A stretch of 32,299 bases of DNA from a virus. Shown one piece after another: positions 12,159-20,469 of this stretch. The stretch lies in the IMG/VR virus record IMGVR_UViG_3300025138_007131, positions 1 through 32,299 of that record. The stretch is one strand, 5' to 3'. Each line of letters starts with the position of its first letter. Within the stretch, counting starts at the first letter, position 1. The notes under the pieces were generated by a model, which was not told the origin of the DNA, ran no database searches, and saw nothing but the letters and a program-made list of their open reading frames with translations. Both the position numbers and the translations under genes were made by a program.

Positions 12159-14492
12159 TTAAATGTTGCATGCCTCGCACTCTTCTTCATCAAATGCTTC
12201 TAAAGTAGCATGTTCTGTTTCAGGAACATTATCATGCCAACCTACTGAATGCTGTGGTTCATCAATAACTAACTCACTTGGATCAGTTTTATAATCATAA
12301 GTGTTTTGGTAGTAACTAGTCTTCCAACCCATTTTGTATGTAGTTAATAAGTCTTGTATCATCTGACTCATTGGAACTTCATTATTTTCAAAGTGCGTTG
12401 GATTATAACTCCAGTTACCACTAATGCCTTGATCAAAGAACTTTTGCATTACCGCAACTGTATTTATATATCCTGTGTTATTAGGCATATCCCATAACAA
12501 GCTGTAGTGGTTCTTTAGTGTGTTATACTGTGGAACAATCTGTTTAAGAGGCCCTTTTTTGGACTTTTTAACGGACAAGTATCCCCTGGGTGGTTCAATT
12601 CCATTGGTGGCGTTCGACACAACGGAACTGCTCTCCGAAGGCATTTGTGCGGACAATGTGCTGTGCCTAAGACCGTGTTGTCGTATGTCTGTGCGTAAAG
12701 TATCCCAATCATAATTTAACTTATTCTCCACTATGCTATCGACATCACTTTTGTATGTGTCAATTGGCAGTATGCCATCACTGTATTTAGTGCGGTCAAA
12801 ATAATCACACGCACCACGTTCTTTTGCAAGTTTATTACTTGCCCTTAGTAAGTAATATTGGAATGCTTCACTTAAATCGTGTACAAGTTTCCATGCTTGA
12901 GGATCACTATACATTACTTTATTTTTAGCTAGGTAATGTGCTAATCCAATATATCCTACACCTAAACTACGTCTTGCCTTAGTACTAATTTCTGCGGCTG
13001 GAATAGGATAGTTCTGATAATCAATAATCTCTTCTAATGCTCTAACTGCTAATTCACATAGCTCTTCTAAGTCGTTCAAGCTCTTAATAGTTCCTACATT
13101 AATAGCTGATAGAATACACAATGCAATTTCACCTTCTGTATCGTCTATATGGTTAAGTGGTTTAGTTGGTAGTGTAATCTCTTGACATAAGTTACTCATA
13201 TAAACTTTATCTTTAAACGAACTGTGTGTATTACAGTGATCAACATTCATAATATAGATACGTCCTGTTTCAGCACGTTCTTTAATTAATGCACTAAACA
13301 ATTCCATTGCTGGTATTGAACGCTTCTTGATACTTGTAGCACGTTCATACTTTTCGTATAGCTGTTGGAATTCTGCAGGATCGTCAAAGTATGCTTCATA
13401 TAATCCTGGTACATCGTGTGGCGAAAATAAAGTTATATCTCCACCAGATAATAATCTTTCATACATTGTTTTATTCAGCTGTATGCTATAGTCTAATTTT
13501 CTTACTCTATTATCCTCTGTACCTTTATTATTTTTTAGTACAAGAATATCTTCAATTTCTTGGTGCCAAAAAGGAAAATGTGTTGTGGCACTTCCACCAC
13601 GCACTCCATTCTGTGTACAACAACGTACAGTCGCTTCGAACTTTTTTAGAAACGGAACAATACCTGTGTGTGCTACTTCTCCTCCTCTAATTCTGCTATT
13701 GACTCCTCTAATTCTTCCTGCATTGATTCCGATGCCTGCTCTTTGCGCCGTATAGCGGCCAATAGACATATCGCTGGCAAAGATGCTATCAAGGGTATCG
13801 TCAGAGTCAACAAGAACGCAACTTGCAAACTGCCTGACAGGGGTCCTGACTCCAGCCATGACCGGCGTTGGGATATTGATTTTAAATAGGGAAGTCGCAT
13901 TATAATATCTCCTCACATATTGCATTCGTTCATTTTTAGGATATTGTGCAAACAATGTTGCCGCAATCATCATATACATAAATTGAGGAGTTTCAAATAA
14001 TCTTCCTGTGCTTCTATCCTGACACAGATACTTGTCAACTACTTGACGTAGTCCTGCATATGTAAAATTCTCGTCACGCCCATGTTGAACGTAACTATCT
14101 AGTGTAGTAATTTCGTCTTGGCTATAATACTCTAATATAGCAGGATCATAAACACCGCGTTCGATATTTAAGTCAATCATTTCTTGTAACGACTTTGGTG
14201 CATATTCACCAAACACATCTTTGTTAGTTGAGTAGGATAACAAACGGGCGGCCGCATATTGATAATTTGGTGCATCTAAATTAATCAAATCATTAGCAGA
14301 TCTAATTAAGACTTCCTGTATTTCACTAGTTGCCATTCCGTCATAAAATTGTAAATTTGCATTCATCTCAATTTGACTTGAGCTAACTCCTGGTAGTTGT
14401 CTACATGCCTCTTCAACTACGATATGTATTTTATCTATATTAAGTCTTTCTTGTTTACCGTCTCTTTTTACTACCATTATCCCGTTTGACAT
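12159..14492 (-). CDS. nrdA: Ribonucleotide reductase class Ia, large subunit
   Basis: The 777-residue alpha subunit, which reduces ribonucleoside diphosphates in the cytosol. The N-terminal ATP cone is present (MVVKRDGKQERLNIDKIHIV), so dATP feedback is possible. Catalytic motifs are RQFASCVLVDSDDTLDSI (redox Cys), NLCQEITLP (Asn, thiyl Cys, Glu), LCILSAINVG (second redox Cys), MPSESSSVVSNATNGIEPPR, and the radical-transfer pair SYYQNT. The C-terminal CEACNI gives the shuttle cysteine pair reduced by glutaredoxin. The length is normal, with no intein or intron. AGGAG precedes ATG 14492. Confidence 0.97.
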   Translation of the reverse strand: MSNGIMVVKRDGKQERLNIDKIHIVVEEACRQLPGVSSSQIEMNANLQFYDGMATSEIQEVLIRSANDLINLDAPNYQYAAARLLSYSTNKDVFGEYAPKSLQEMIDLNIERGVYDPAILEYYSQDEITTLDSYVQHGRDENFTYAGLRQVVDKYLCQDRSTGRLFETPQFMYMMIAATLFAQYPKNERMQYVRRYYNATSLFKINIPTPVMAGVRTPVRQFASCVLVDSDDTLDSIFASDMSIGRYTAQRAGIGINAGRIRGVNSRIRGGEVAHTGIVPFLKKFEATVRCCTQNGVRGGSATTHFPFWHQEIEDILVLKNNKGTEDNRVRKLDYSIQLNKTMYERLLSGGDITLFSPHDVPGLYEAYFDDPAEFQQLYEKYERATSIKKRSIPAMELFSALIKERAETGRIYIMNVDHCNTHSSFKDKVYMSNLCQEITLPTKPLNHIDDTEGEIALCILSAINVGTIKSLNDLEELCELAVRALEEIIDYQNYPIPAAEISTKARRSLGVGYIGLAHYLAKNKVMYSDPQAWKLVHDLSEAFQYYLLRASNKLAKERGACDYFDRTKYSDGILPIDTYKSDVDSIVENKLNYDWDTLRTDIRQHGLRHSTLSAQMPSESSSVVSNATNGIEPPRGYLSVKKSKKGPLKQIVPQYNTLKNHYSLLWDMPNNTGYINTVAVMQKFFDQGISGNWSYNPTHFENNEVPMSQMIQDLLTTYKMGWKTSYYQNTYDYKTDPSELVIDEPQHSVGWHDNVPETEHATLEAFDEEECEACNI

Positions 14493-14527
14493 GTCTCTTT
14501 TTCTCCTTCTCTCTTTATTGCTGGTAT

Positions 14528-14953
14528 TTATTTTCGTCTAGGCATCTGATAGACGCATTGCGAAATAAACTTGTTATTAATTTCTGATTGATTGACGTGT
14601 GTATTCTTATCATAACCTAAAACCCTATCTTCTACATACAAAAGATAATAATGCTCACTCTTAACTTCATCTAATGTAATATGTATCTCAAAATCACTAG
14701 TAGAAAAGCGATCTGTTAATTGTAAAGTATAACACATTCCTAGTAAAATGCAATAGTCACAGTACTCATTTTCATGAACTAATTGCCAAGGATCTGGCCA
14801 GCTGGACATATCATAAGGATCAGTATGAATGCTCACTACAGGAACTTGTTTGTAGTAATCTATTACGTCTTGTATTGGATCATTAGAGGATTCTAATGAT
14901 TGCCTAAAGCTCGACCACTCTGCTAATCGAGCTTCGTATGTGTTGTTTCTCAT
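14528..14953 (-). CDS. Conserved phage protein of unknown function
   Basis: A 141-residue protein. The N-terminal half is acidic and aromatic (IDYYKQVPVVSIHTDPYDMS, SSWPDPWQLVHENEYCDYCI). The C-terminal half is strand-rich (YYLLYVEDRVLGYDKNTHVN). It has no membrane segment or signal. It lies between nrdA and the tail fibre gene (14-base gap) and may be co-transcribed with the fibre from the candidate late promoter at 16598-16605. Similar proteins occur beside structural genes of T4-like marine phages; the function is unknown. Confidence 0.7.
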   Translation of the reverse strand: MRNNTYEARLAEWSSFRQSLESSNDPIQDVIDYYKQVPVVSIHTDPYDMSSWPDPWQLVHENEYCDYCILLGMCYTLQLTDRFSTSDFEIHITLDEVKSEHYYLLYVEDRVLGYDKNTHVNQSEINNKFISQCVYQMPRRK

Positions 14954-14967
14954 CTATCCAACATTTT

Positions 14968-16578
14968 TTAGCGTCTTTGTGTTACACGAAATTTAAATGT
15001 ACCTACATCAGCAGATGTAGTATTTTTAATTGTTACTTCAACTGTTTCTTTTGTTGCGTCTGCATTATCGTCTACGAAGTTTGCAGTTAGTTCTAAATTA
15101 GTTTGGTAAGAGGTGTCACCTACATAATCAAAATCATCACGTACTATTAAGTCAGCATTTACTGCATCTAATGTTATATTAAGTACACCGCTTCTATATG
15201 CGGTAACAGCCGTACTTTTATATACATATTCAATTGTATATGATACGTCTGCATCACCCGGCAACTTAAAGAACCTAAGTGCAGGATCCTGATTAACTAC
15301 TGGTAACTCATCACCAAAGTTCAATGTACTAATACATCTACCACTAATAATAGGAGTAAATTTTTGGCCTGTAAAAAATGTTGGACTATATGATAGTAGT
15401 TCAAATCTTTTAAAGTAATCTTCTGTACTTGTATTATGTTTATCAACATATTTAATAATAGAATAAGCACCTGCGGCTTCTGTTCCATTAACATTACCAA
15501 CATTAAGAAATGTGTTGCCACTACTTCTATTATGAGTTCCAGTCTCTACCCATATTGCTTCACGTGCAATTTCTTCAAATGTACAAGAAGTAATATAATT
15601 ATTACTTGGTCCAGTTAATTGATTTGGTGAGCCTAATACAGTTCCTTGACCTAGAACAATACCATGTACGTTAGTATCAAAAGTGCAATTTTCAAACTTA
15701 TTGTAAACAATATCTTCTGTTGATCTAAACGGATAACTCCATTTAGTAAATTTACAATTTTCAAATGCATTATTTTCACAAGTTACGCTAGTTGAAATAC
15801 TAACTGCATGAATAGCTGTTTGTCCTATATTAACACTATCACCTACACTCCAAGGTCCATAAAATTTAATATTTCTAAATATACTATCTTTAGTGCTTTG
15901 TAATTCTAATGCAGTATGAGCAGTAGTCTGCTTAATTGTCATACCTTCCATTAATATGTTTCTTGATTGGTTACTTGTATCTGTTGTAGATTCATTAGCA
16001 GGTGCTCCAGGTAATGAGGAACTGTTAACCATCTTAAATGCTGTATTAGTACTAGCATTAATTACAGTTTTATCTGCTCCCGCACCTACAATACTTGTGT
16101 ACGGTGGAAGGAAAATTGTATCATTGATAAGATATTCTCCTGGACCAAGGTTAAGTATTACTCTACTTGAACTGCTTGCTTTTGTTGCACTATTCAAAAA
16201 TAGTTGGTCAATTGCTCTTTGTAGTGCTACCGTTACATTACTACCATCATTAAGTACTCCAAAGTCTTTTGCATTAACTACGTCATCAATCTTTGATTGC
16301 AATGTGCGTTTAATTGGAGTTGTGGCTGACGCTCCTGTTTGTAATCCATTGTCTTTGTAGGTATAAGTATTTGCGAATGTAAAAATGTTATCATGTTCAG
16401 TAAGTATCTTACTATTGCCTACTGCTGGTGCGCCTTCACTTACTGCACCGTTTCCTATATACATTTCTTGGGTGTCTACTGCCCAACCTATTTCACCACT
16501 TGCTAATTGCGGAAGGCCTGAACCTGCGTTCTTCTGCCCTCTACGCATTTGAATTCTACTTATTTGAACTACAGCCAT
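14968..16578 (-). CDS. Tail fibre/spike protein with beta-helix domain
   Basis: A 536-residue structural protein. The N-terminus (QISRIQMRRGQKNAGSGLPQ, LASGEIGWAVDTQEMYIGNG) is the phage-attachment module typical of T4-like tail fibres. Residues about 95-400 form a pectate-lyase-like parallel beta-helix. VILNLGPGEYLINDTIFLPP marks its first turn, and repeated short strands follow (NNAFENCKFTKWSYPF; YNKFENCTFDTNVHGIVLGQ). The C-terminal 130 residues are a beta-sandwich-like tip. It probably recognises or degrades surface polysaccharide. A late-type promoter lies 20 bases upstream and TAGGAGACG precedes the ATG. Confidence 0.85.
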   Translation of the reverse strand: MAVVQISRIQMRRGQKNAGSGLPQLASGEIGWAVDTQEMYIGNGAVSEGAPAVGNSKILTEHDNIFTFANTYTYKDNGLQTGASATTPIKRTLQSKIDDVVNAKDFGVLNDGSNVTVALQRAIDQLFLNSATKASSSSRVILNLGPGEYLINDTIFLPPYTSIVGAGADKTVINASTNTAFKMVNSSSLPGAPANESTTDTSNQSRNILMEGMTIKQTTAHTALELQSTKDSIFRNIKFYGPWSVGDSVNIGQTAIHAVSISTSVTCENNAFENCKFTKWSYPFRSTEDIVYNKFENCTFDTNVHGIVLGQGTVLGSPNQLTGPSNNYITSCTFEEIAREAIWVETGTHNRSSGNTFLNVGNVNGTEAAGAYSIIKYVDKHNTSTEDYFKRFELLSYSPTFFTGQKFTPIISGRCISTLNFGDELPVVNQDPALRFFKLPGDADVSYTIEYVYKSTAVTAYRSGVLNITLDAVNADLIVRDDFDYVGDTSYQTNLELTANFVDDNADATKETVEVTIKNTTSADVGTFKFRVTQRR

Positions 16579-16597
16579 ATTCGTCTCCTATATAACA

Positions 16598-16605
16598 TAT
16601 TTATG
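16598..16605 (-). promoter_or_regulatory. Candidate late promoter for the tail fibre
   Basis: CATAAATA on the minus strand, 20 bases upstream of the fibre ATG and overlapping the stop of the nuclease gene. It fits the NATAAATA late-promoter form. Confidence 0.5.
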
Positions 16606-17320
16606 CGAACTTCTCGTAATAGGTGTAGACTCTATTGTACCATTCGGTCCGCCACTCGTCATATTCATGCGGCCATACATCAAACTGTTGATATGTTTCT
16701 CCACCTAGCAACATTCCGTCATCTCCGCGACTACACATAAAAATATGTCCTTCACGTATGTCTGTGCCGTAGATTTCGTTGTGTGCTTCTGCGTATGCTA
16801 CTAGCTGTAAGAAGTAGTTTTGTACATACTCTAGCTTCTTAGGCTTGTTAGTTTGTTTAAAGTCCATTATGCTAGGTTGTCCTTTGTACTGTCCAACTAA
16901 GTCTGTTGTGCCTGCATACATTTGTGGAACATAAAGAGCAACCTCACTTCCCCAAATCTCATCTACATCAACCATAGCATTGTCGCGAACTTGTGTTGCC
17001 ATTGCATGTGCTTTCTTAGCAAATGGATTGCTTCCAGGAGTCGGCCATTCACCAAAGTCTACATAGTCCTCTAAATATTTGTGCATACGTGTGCCAACAC
17101 CTGCGGCTTCTGTTGTTATTTCTCTTGCTTTAGTTTCACCTACACGTTTACGCCAAGCTATTAGTCCTGTCTTGTCGCTTGTAGCATCAAGAATAGTTGT
17201 AACACTAGCAACTGCACCTCCGTCAGGAGTTAGATACTTTCGTTTACCATCTATTTGTTTACGTGAAATTGGTTTATAATCGTACTTAGGCTTAATCAAA
17301 CTACTCATAGTCAAGACCAT
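16601..17320 (-). CDS. PD-(D/E)XK nuclease, RecB/Cas4-like exonuclease
   Basis: A 239-residue nuclease (ATG 17320; an internal ATG at 17308 is equally possible). Motifs in order: GLIAWRKRVGETKA; AGVGTRMHKYLEDYV (the G-T-x-x-H-x-x-E helix); EVALYVPQMYAGTTDLVGQY (Glu, then Asp); IMDFKQTNKPKK (the D-x-K catalytic core); YFLQLVAYAEAHNEIY (QxxxY). This is the RecB-family layout, found in phages for recombination or host DNA degradation. Its start overlaps the Nfu stop by 20 bases. RecB/Cas4-type enzymes may carry an iron-sulfur cluster, but I see no four-cysteine set here (a single Cys in FMCSRGD), so it is probably cluster-free. Confidence 0.82.
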   Translation of the reverse strand: MVLTMSSLIKPKYDYKPISRKQIDGKRKYLTPDGGAVASVTTILDATSDKTGLIAWRKRVGETKAREITTEAAGVGTRMHKYLEDYVDFGEWPTPGSNPFAKKAHAMATQVRDNAMVDVDEIWGSEVALYVPQMYAGTTDLVGQYKGQPSIMDFKQTNKPKKLEYVQNYFLQLVAYAEAHNEIYGTDIREGHIFMCSRGDDGMLLGGETYQQFDVWPHEYDEWRTEWYNRVYTYYEKFA

Positions 17321-17618
17321 CGTCCATCATAGATGGTCCGTAATCATTATAATAAGGTTGTACATCACTAGCACCGTCTTGAGCTTCAACTGTTAGTACC
17401 TCAGGTACATAATGTTTTAGCATATTTTCAACACCCATTTTAAGTGTAATTGTGCTTCCCATACATCCACTGCATGCCCCGCCTAATTCTAGAAGCAAAT
17501 GTCCTTCTTTATAATCAACGTATTCAATAACGCCGCCGTGACTAGCTACAGCTGGTTTTACATGTGATTCGATTAACTCTTTGATTTGTTCAATGACTTC
17601 TTCGTCAGGTCTACTCAT
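17301..17618 (-). CDS. NifU-like (Nfu) iron-sulfur cluster carrier
   Basis: A 105-residue protein consisting of the NifU C-terminal domain. It shows IKELIESHVKPAVASHGGVI, then LLLELGGACSGCMGSTITLK with the cluster-binding C49-x-x-C52, followed by GVENMLKHYVPEV. Such proteins hold a 4Fe-4S cluster between two subunits and pass it to target enzymes. There is no degenerate A-type domain, so it is the minimal form. It has its own promoter (17641-17669) and AGGAGA. A phage copy would help mature host or phage Fe-S enzymes or repair them under oxidative stress; the target is unknown. Confidence 0.9.
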   Translation of the reverse strand: MSRPDEEVIEQIKELIESHVKPAVASHGGVIEYVDYKEGHLLLELGGACSGCMGSTITLKMGVENMLKHYVPEVLTVEAQDGASDVQPYYNDYGPSMMDDGLDYE

Positions 17619-17640
17619 TCTTATCTCCTAATTAGTTGTT

Positions 17641-17669
17641 ATTATAACAGTTAGTTAGGTAAATGTCAA
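17641..17669 (-). promoter_or_regulatory. Sigma-70-type promoter for nfu
   Basis: CTTGACA (-35 at 17669-17664), 17-base spacer, TATAAT (-10 at 17646-17641). It lacks the GG before TTGACA that marks the other promoters in this window. Confidence 0.75.
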
Positions 17670-17674
17670 GTGTT

Positions 17675-17995
17675 TTATAGTCCTGCATCTGCTTTAGTTG
17701 CAGATTTAGCCATATTAGCAACTGTGTTGTCGCCTTTGGTGTCTGCTGTAGGCATATCATCAACTGCACTACCGTCGCTAAATGTTATTTTTTCAGCATC
17801 AAAATTCTTTACAAGTTCTTTGAATCCACCATCTTTATCGTATGCAGATTTAAAAACATCATAATTAAATTGTGACTGAAGAACGTTCTGCATGATCTTA
17901 TCTAGTTCGTCAAAGGTATAATCCTTGCGTTCGCCCTTTGATAAGACTTTTAGAACGTTATATATTTGATCTGTGCTTACAGACTCAATTATTTC
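17675..17995 (-). CDS. C-terminal extension reached by -1 frameshift
   Basis: This frame encodes EIIESVSTDQIYNVLKVLSK, then a Tyr/Asp-rich segment, and ends ANMAKSATKADAGL. Between the upstream in-frame stop (near 18024) and the ATG at 17893 there is no ATG, GTG or TTG. Yet the peptide in that stretch reads like real protein (ERKDYTFDELDKIMQN). It is entered by a -1 shift at the slippery site 17995-18001, giving a 418-residue fusion with the scaffold-like protein. The alternative is a separate 72-residue protein from ATG 17893, for which I see no good ribosome binding site. Confidence 0.68.
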   Translation of the reverse strand, partial: EIIESVSTDQIYNVLKVLSKGERKDYTFDELDKIMQNVLQSQFNYDVFKSAYDKDGGFKELVKNFDAEKITFSDGSAVDDMPTADTKGDNTVANMAKSATKADAGL

Positions 17996-18930
17996 TTTTT
18001 TTTTCCGGAAAGTATAGCGCCAACCTTACGTGAACGTTCGATTGATTCTCTAGTAGCTCGACCAGCTTCTTCTTCGCCACTTTGTGCCGCCGCGGCCGCC
18101 GCAAAGTCATCTTCACTTGGTTCTTCTGCAGGTGCTTCTGCGTCTACTGTTGGTTCCATTGCTGGATCAGCTTCTGCGTCCATTGCTGGGTCTTCTGCAC
18201 CCATTGCATCTGCCGGCTCACCTTCTCCTGTAAGCATGCCAACTCCGCCAGTCAACGCAACACGAGTTGTTTCCATTTCAGCATATAGTGCATCAAGTGC
18301 TGGCTTAATTGCCGCAGTAAATGCTTCCGAAGTTTCTGAACCCATTTCGTCTCTGATAGCATCTGCTAGTTCTAACATTGATTCTGACTGCATCTCTGCT
18401 GTGTCTTCCATCCAACCTGTTAGTTTGTCAACCATATCCTTAGATGCCATTACTAGTTGTGCTTTATCTTCTTCACCTTCTTTAATAACTGATTCTTTCA
18501 TTCCTGATTTACAATCTTTGACCATTGCTTTTATTTTTGCTTGATCGCAATCTGGATGCATTTTACAAATTTCTTCCATACTCTTACCATCTTTGCACAT
18601 TTTCATAATGTGTGCTTTTGATGGCATTTTGCCTTTTTCAGTTTCAGAAAGTTCTTCTGCTGTTGGAATGCCTTTTTCGTCTTGACGTTCAATAATAGCT
18701 TTGTTCAAAATGTCTAGGAACAATTTTGATTTTTGGTAGCTGTCTGTATGAACTGCATTGAAGCTTTCATTAGTTTCAATATCTCTTACTTGAGATCTAA
18801 GTTGGTTACGTGCATCTTCTAACTGTGCAAAATTAAACTTTGCTAAGTCAATTTTCGTTCCAAACTTTTGTGCCATGCTTTCATTAAGGGTAGCACTTGT
18901 AATTGGTTTTGCTATTTCTCTAATATTCAT
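17989..18930 (-). CDS. Virion/head scaffold-like protein with frameshift end
   Basis: A 313-residue protein in the zero frame. The N-terminal domain (MNIREIAKPITSATLNES; QLEDARNQLRSQVRDIETNE; DSYQKSKLFLDILNKAI) resembles a structural protein of T4-like marine phages. A middle section with cysteine-containing repeats (IMKMCKDGKSMEEICKMHPD) follows, and a long acidic, Ala/Glu-rich helical region (about residues 155-290) typical of head scaffold proteins. It ends SGKKKK, with the last lysines encoded by an A9G run that is a dnaX-type slippery site. Late-type promoter GATAAATA lies at 18967-18974. The scaffold role is inferred from composition and context. Confidence 0.72.
   Translation of the reverse strand: MNIREIAKPITSATLNESMAQKFGTKIDLAKFNFAQLEDARNQLRSQVRDIETNESFNAVHTDSYQKSKLFLDILNKAIIERQDEKGIPTAEELSETEKGKMPSKAHIMKMCKDGKSMEEICKMHPDCDQAKIKAMVKDCKSGMKESVIKEGEEDKAQLVMASKDMVDKLTGWMEDTAEMQSESMLELADAIRDEMGSETSEAFTAAIKPALDALYAEMETTRVALTGGVGMLTGEGEPADAMGAEDPAMDAEADPAMEPTVDAEAPAEEPSEDDFAAAAAAQSGEEEAGRATRESIERSRKVGAILSGKKKK
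17995..18001 (-). other. A AAA AAG slippery heptamer for -1 frameshift
   Basis: In the zero frame the gene ends GGA AAA AAA AAG AAA TAA, so A-AAA-AAG is in the right phase for tandem -1 slippage (as in E. coli dnaX). The stop follows one codon later. About 11 bases downstream, TCTGT-AAGC-ACAGA can form a 5-bp hairpin (17983-17970), a possible weak stimulator. No clear upstream Shine-Dalgarno-type stimulator is seen. Confidence 0.68.
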
Positions 18931-18966
18931 TTGTCCACTCTTCCTAGTACTGTGTCTTGTTACTAT

Positions 18967-18974
18967 TATTTATC
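18967..18974 (-). promoter_or_regulatory. Candidate late promoter for the scaffold-like gene
   Basis: GATAAATA on the minus strand about 36 bases upstream of ATG 18930, in the 46-base gap before that gene. There is no -35 box, as expected for a T4-type late promoter. Confidence 0.5.
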
Positions 18975-18976
18975 AT

Positions 18977-19396
18977 CTAACTGTATATATAGTTATCAAG
19001 AAGAGACCTAGCATGTTCAGTATTGGCTTGTGCAATGTCTAATCTTGTTAATAATACTTCTTTTTTCATACCATCTTCAGTTTTTTTATAACTATTATGA
19101 AAATATACTGAATCCATATAGTTTTTTTCTATTTGTTTATCCAATCTCATAATAGCTACACTGTTGTCTTTGTTATGTGCAAGTGACTTAGCCATTGCAA
19201 TCGCACTTGCTTTGCTAAAGGTTTGGTCTACTTGTTTATTATGTTCAGTATCATATACTAGGTATCCGTGTTTACTTGTTCGTATAATCATCTTACCTAT
19301 ACGGATACTATTTCCTTTTACATAAGGAAAGTGAACACCGTCAAAGCCTTTATTAATAATAGCTTCTAATTCATTTATTAGTAAATTTTGATCCAT
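18977..19396 (-). CDS. Hypothetical phage protein
   Basis: A 139-residue basic protein. The N-terminal part has a helix and strands (LINELEAIINKGFDGVHFPY; RIGKMIIRTSKHGYLVYDTE). The middle has ASAIAMAKSLAHNK, and the C-terminal half is helical (LLTRLDIAQANTEHARSLLD). The start overlaps the 74-residue gene by 26 bases. It sits within the virion gene run; the function is unknown and I recognise no family. Confidence 0.65.
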   Translation of the reverse strand: MDQNLLINELEAIINKGFDGVHFPYVKGNSIRIGKMIIRTSKHGYLVYDTEHNKQVDQTFSKASAIAMAKSLAHNKDNSVAIMRLDKQIEKNYMDSVYFHNSYKKTEDGMKKEVLLTRLDIAQANTEHARSLLDNYIYS

Positions 19397-19595
19397 TAGT
19401 TTTTACCAGAGTATACCCGTTATTAATTACTTTACTTACTAAACTTTTCCGAACAAGCCCGTCAATAATGAACTGGTCTCTTTCGTCAAAACTATCTAAA
19501 GGTATGTTACCTTTAATAGAATTATAAAGTTTTTTTTCTTCGTTGTTCATAACAACTTTTATAGTAGTATCTGATAAGAATTCATTAGCTTTCAC
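19371..19595 (-). CDS. Small hypothetical phage protein
   Basis: A 74-residue protein beginning MKANEFLSDTTIK, which shares the M-K/R-x-x-E-F/L pattern found at the start of several proteins in this run (possible capsid-targeting peptide). The rest (FDERDQFIIDGLVRKSLVSK, NGYTLVKTNG) looks like a small winged-helix or mixed alpha/beta domain. It overlaps the genes on both sides. Function unknown. Confidence 0.62.
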   Translation of the reverse strand: MKANEFLSDTTIKVVMNNEEKKLYNSIKGNIPLDSFDERDQFIIDGLVRKSLVSKVINNGYTLVKTNGSKFTNK

Positions 19596-20026
19596 TATTT
19601 TTGTCCTTGATTGCCTAAGGTACCCTCAGGTCCTTTAGCATTTGGGGTAGAGCTATTTGGATCGCCCAACCCTTTAACAATAGTGTCAATGTCTTTCTTT
19701 AAATAGGATATTTTCTCCGGTTCTTCAGGAGCTTTTTTAGCATCAGGATTAATAAGTGTAACCATATCTCCGTCAACATCGTCAATTTCAAAATCATTTG
19801 TTCCGTTTTTAGTTGGCATTGGTATTGTACCACCTGGCTTAACTAACTGTTGTATAACTTTATCTTGACTTTTCTTTACTGTATTAGCAGGACTACCCGG
19901 TCCTGATCCAGCTGTGTCGTCTTTACCATCAGTGTCTCGAGTCATTCCTTGACCCTGTGGCATTACTGGAAGTTCTTCAGTTGTAGGAGTATTTTTTTTA
20001 GTAATAATAAATTCACTATATCTCAT
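19595..20026 (-). CDS. Low-complexity phage protein with targeting-like N-terminus
   Basis: A 143-residue, Gly/Pro/Thr/Asp-rich, mostly disordered protein. It begins MRYSEFIITKK, matching the shared N-terminal pattern. One ordered stretch is visible (NDFEIDDVDGDMVTLINPD), followed by a short helix (ISYLKKDIDTIVKGL). The ATG overlaps the previous stop (ATGA). Composition and place suggest an internal head or scaffold-associated protein; this is inference. Confidence 0.6.
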   Translation of the reverse strand: MRYSEFIITKKNTPTTEELPVMPQGQGMTRDTDGKDDTAGSGPGSPANTVKKSQDKVIQQLVKPGGTIPMPTKNGTNDFEIDDVDGDMVTLINPDAKKAPEEPEKISYLKKDIDTIVKGLGDPNSSTPNAKGPEGTLGNQGQK

Positions 20027-20469
20027 ATCTTCTTAGCCCTTCCTTTTGCAAATCTTCTCTTAGGTCTTTTGTTAGCAGATCCTAAGCGTCTTGATACTGC
20101 ACTTGTTCTTTTAGTTTTAGCAGTTTGAATTTTAATTCTACTGCCCTTCTTGCGTTTGGTCTTTTTCATTGTCAGCTTGGCTGTTTGATTTATTGGAGCA
20201 TTACATGTCGCCGCTTTAGCAACAATACGTCCTTTACGTTGTCCACTAGTACATCGATATTTACGGACTTGTTTGTTACCGCTCTTACCCCAGATAGCTC
20301 TCACAGCTTCATCTATGTCTTCATGTGGTTCCCCATCTTTCATTAACTCCCCGTCTGGCATAACATGATATCCATCTGGAATAGGTTTACACATGTCAGA
20401 AGTTCTACAAAAATATTCACCATCTTTGCATTGTGGGTCTGCCTCTGATATTAGCTCACGTAAATTCAT
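20023..20469 (-). CDS. KYRC-motif basic protein with Cys-rich N-terminus
   Basis: A 148-residue protein starting MNLRELISEA, followed by a cysteine-bearing segment (DPQCKDGEYFCRTSDMCKPI). A very basic C-terminal domain follows: QVRKYRCTSGQRKGRIVAKA, ATCNAP, then KKTKRKKGSRIKIQTAKTKR. The last 90 residues are paralogous to the next upstream gene, with both conserved cysteines kept. Similar proteins are common in T4-like marine phages. The charge suggests DNA contact in the head. An L-x-x-E/A junction after the first nine residues would suit a T4 gp21-type prohead protease. Confidence 0.68.
   Translation of the reverse strand: MNLRELISEADPQCKDGEYFCRTSDMCKPIPDGYHVMPDGELMKDGEPHEDIDEAVRAIWGKSGNKQVRKYRCTSGQRKGRIVAKAATCNAPINQTAKLTMKKTKRKKGSRIKIQTAKTKRTSAVSRRLGSANKRPKRRFAKGRAKKI

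Noticed and set aside
12461-12472. TATAAATA on the minus strand inside nrdA
   Set aside because: It lies within conserved coding sequence and far from any gene start, so it is probably chance in AT-rich DNA.
16601-17320. Fe-S cluster in the RecB/Cas4-like nuclease as target of Nfu
   Set aside because: I see only one cysteine in the nuclease, so the four-Cys cluster of Cas4/AddB types cannot form.
17675-17893. Separate 72-residue gene from ATG 17893 as the only product
   Set aside because: Possible, but it leaves 100 bases of coding-like sequence without a start and ignores the in-phase slippery site, so the frameshift reading is preferred.
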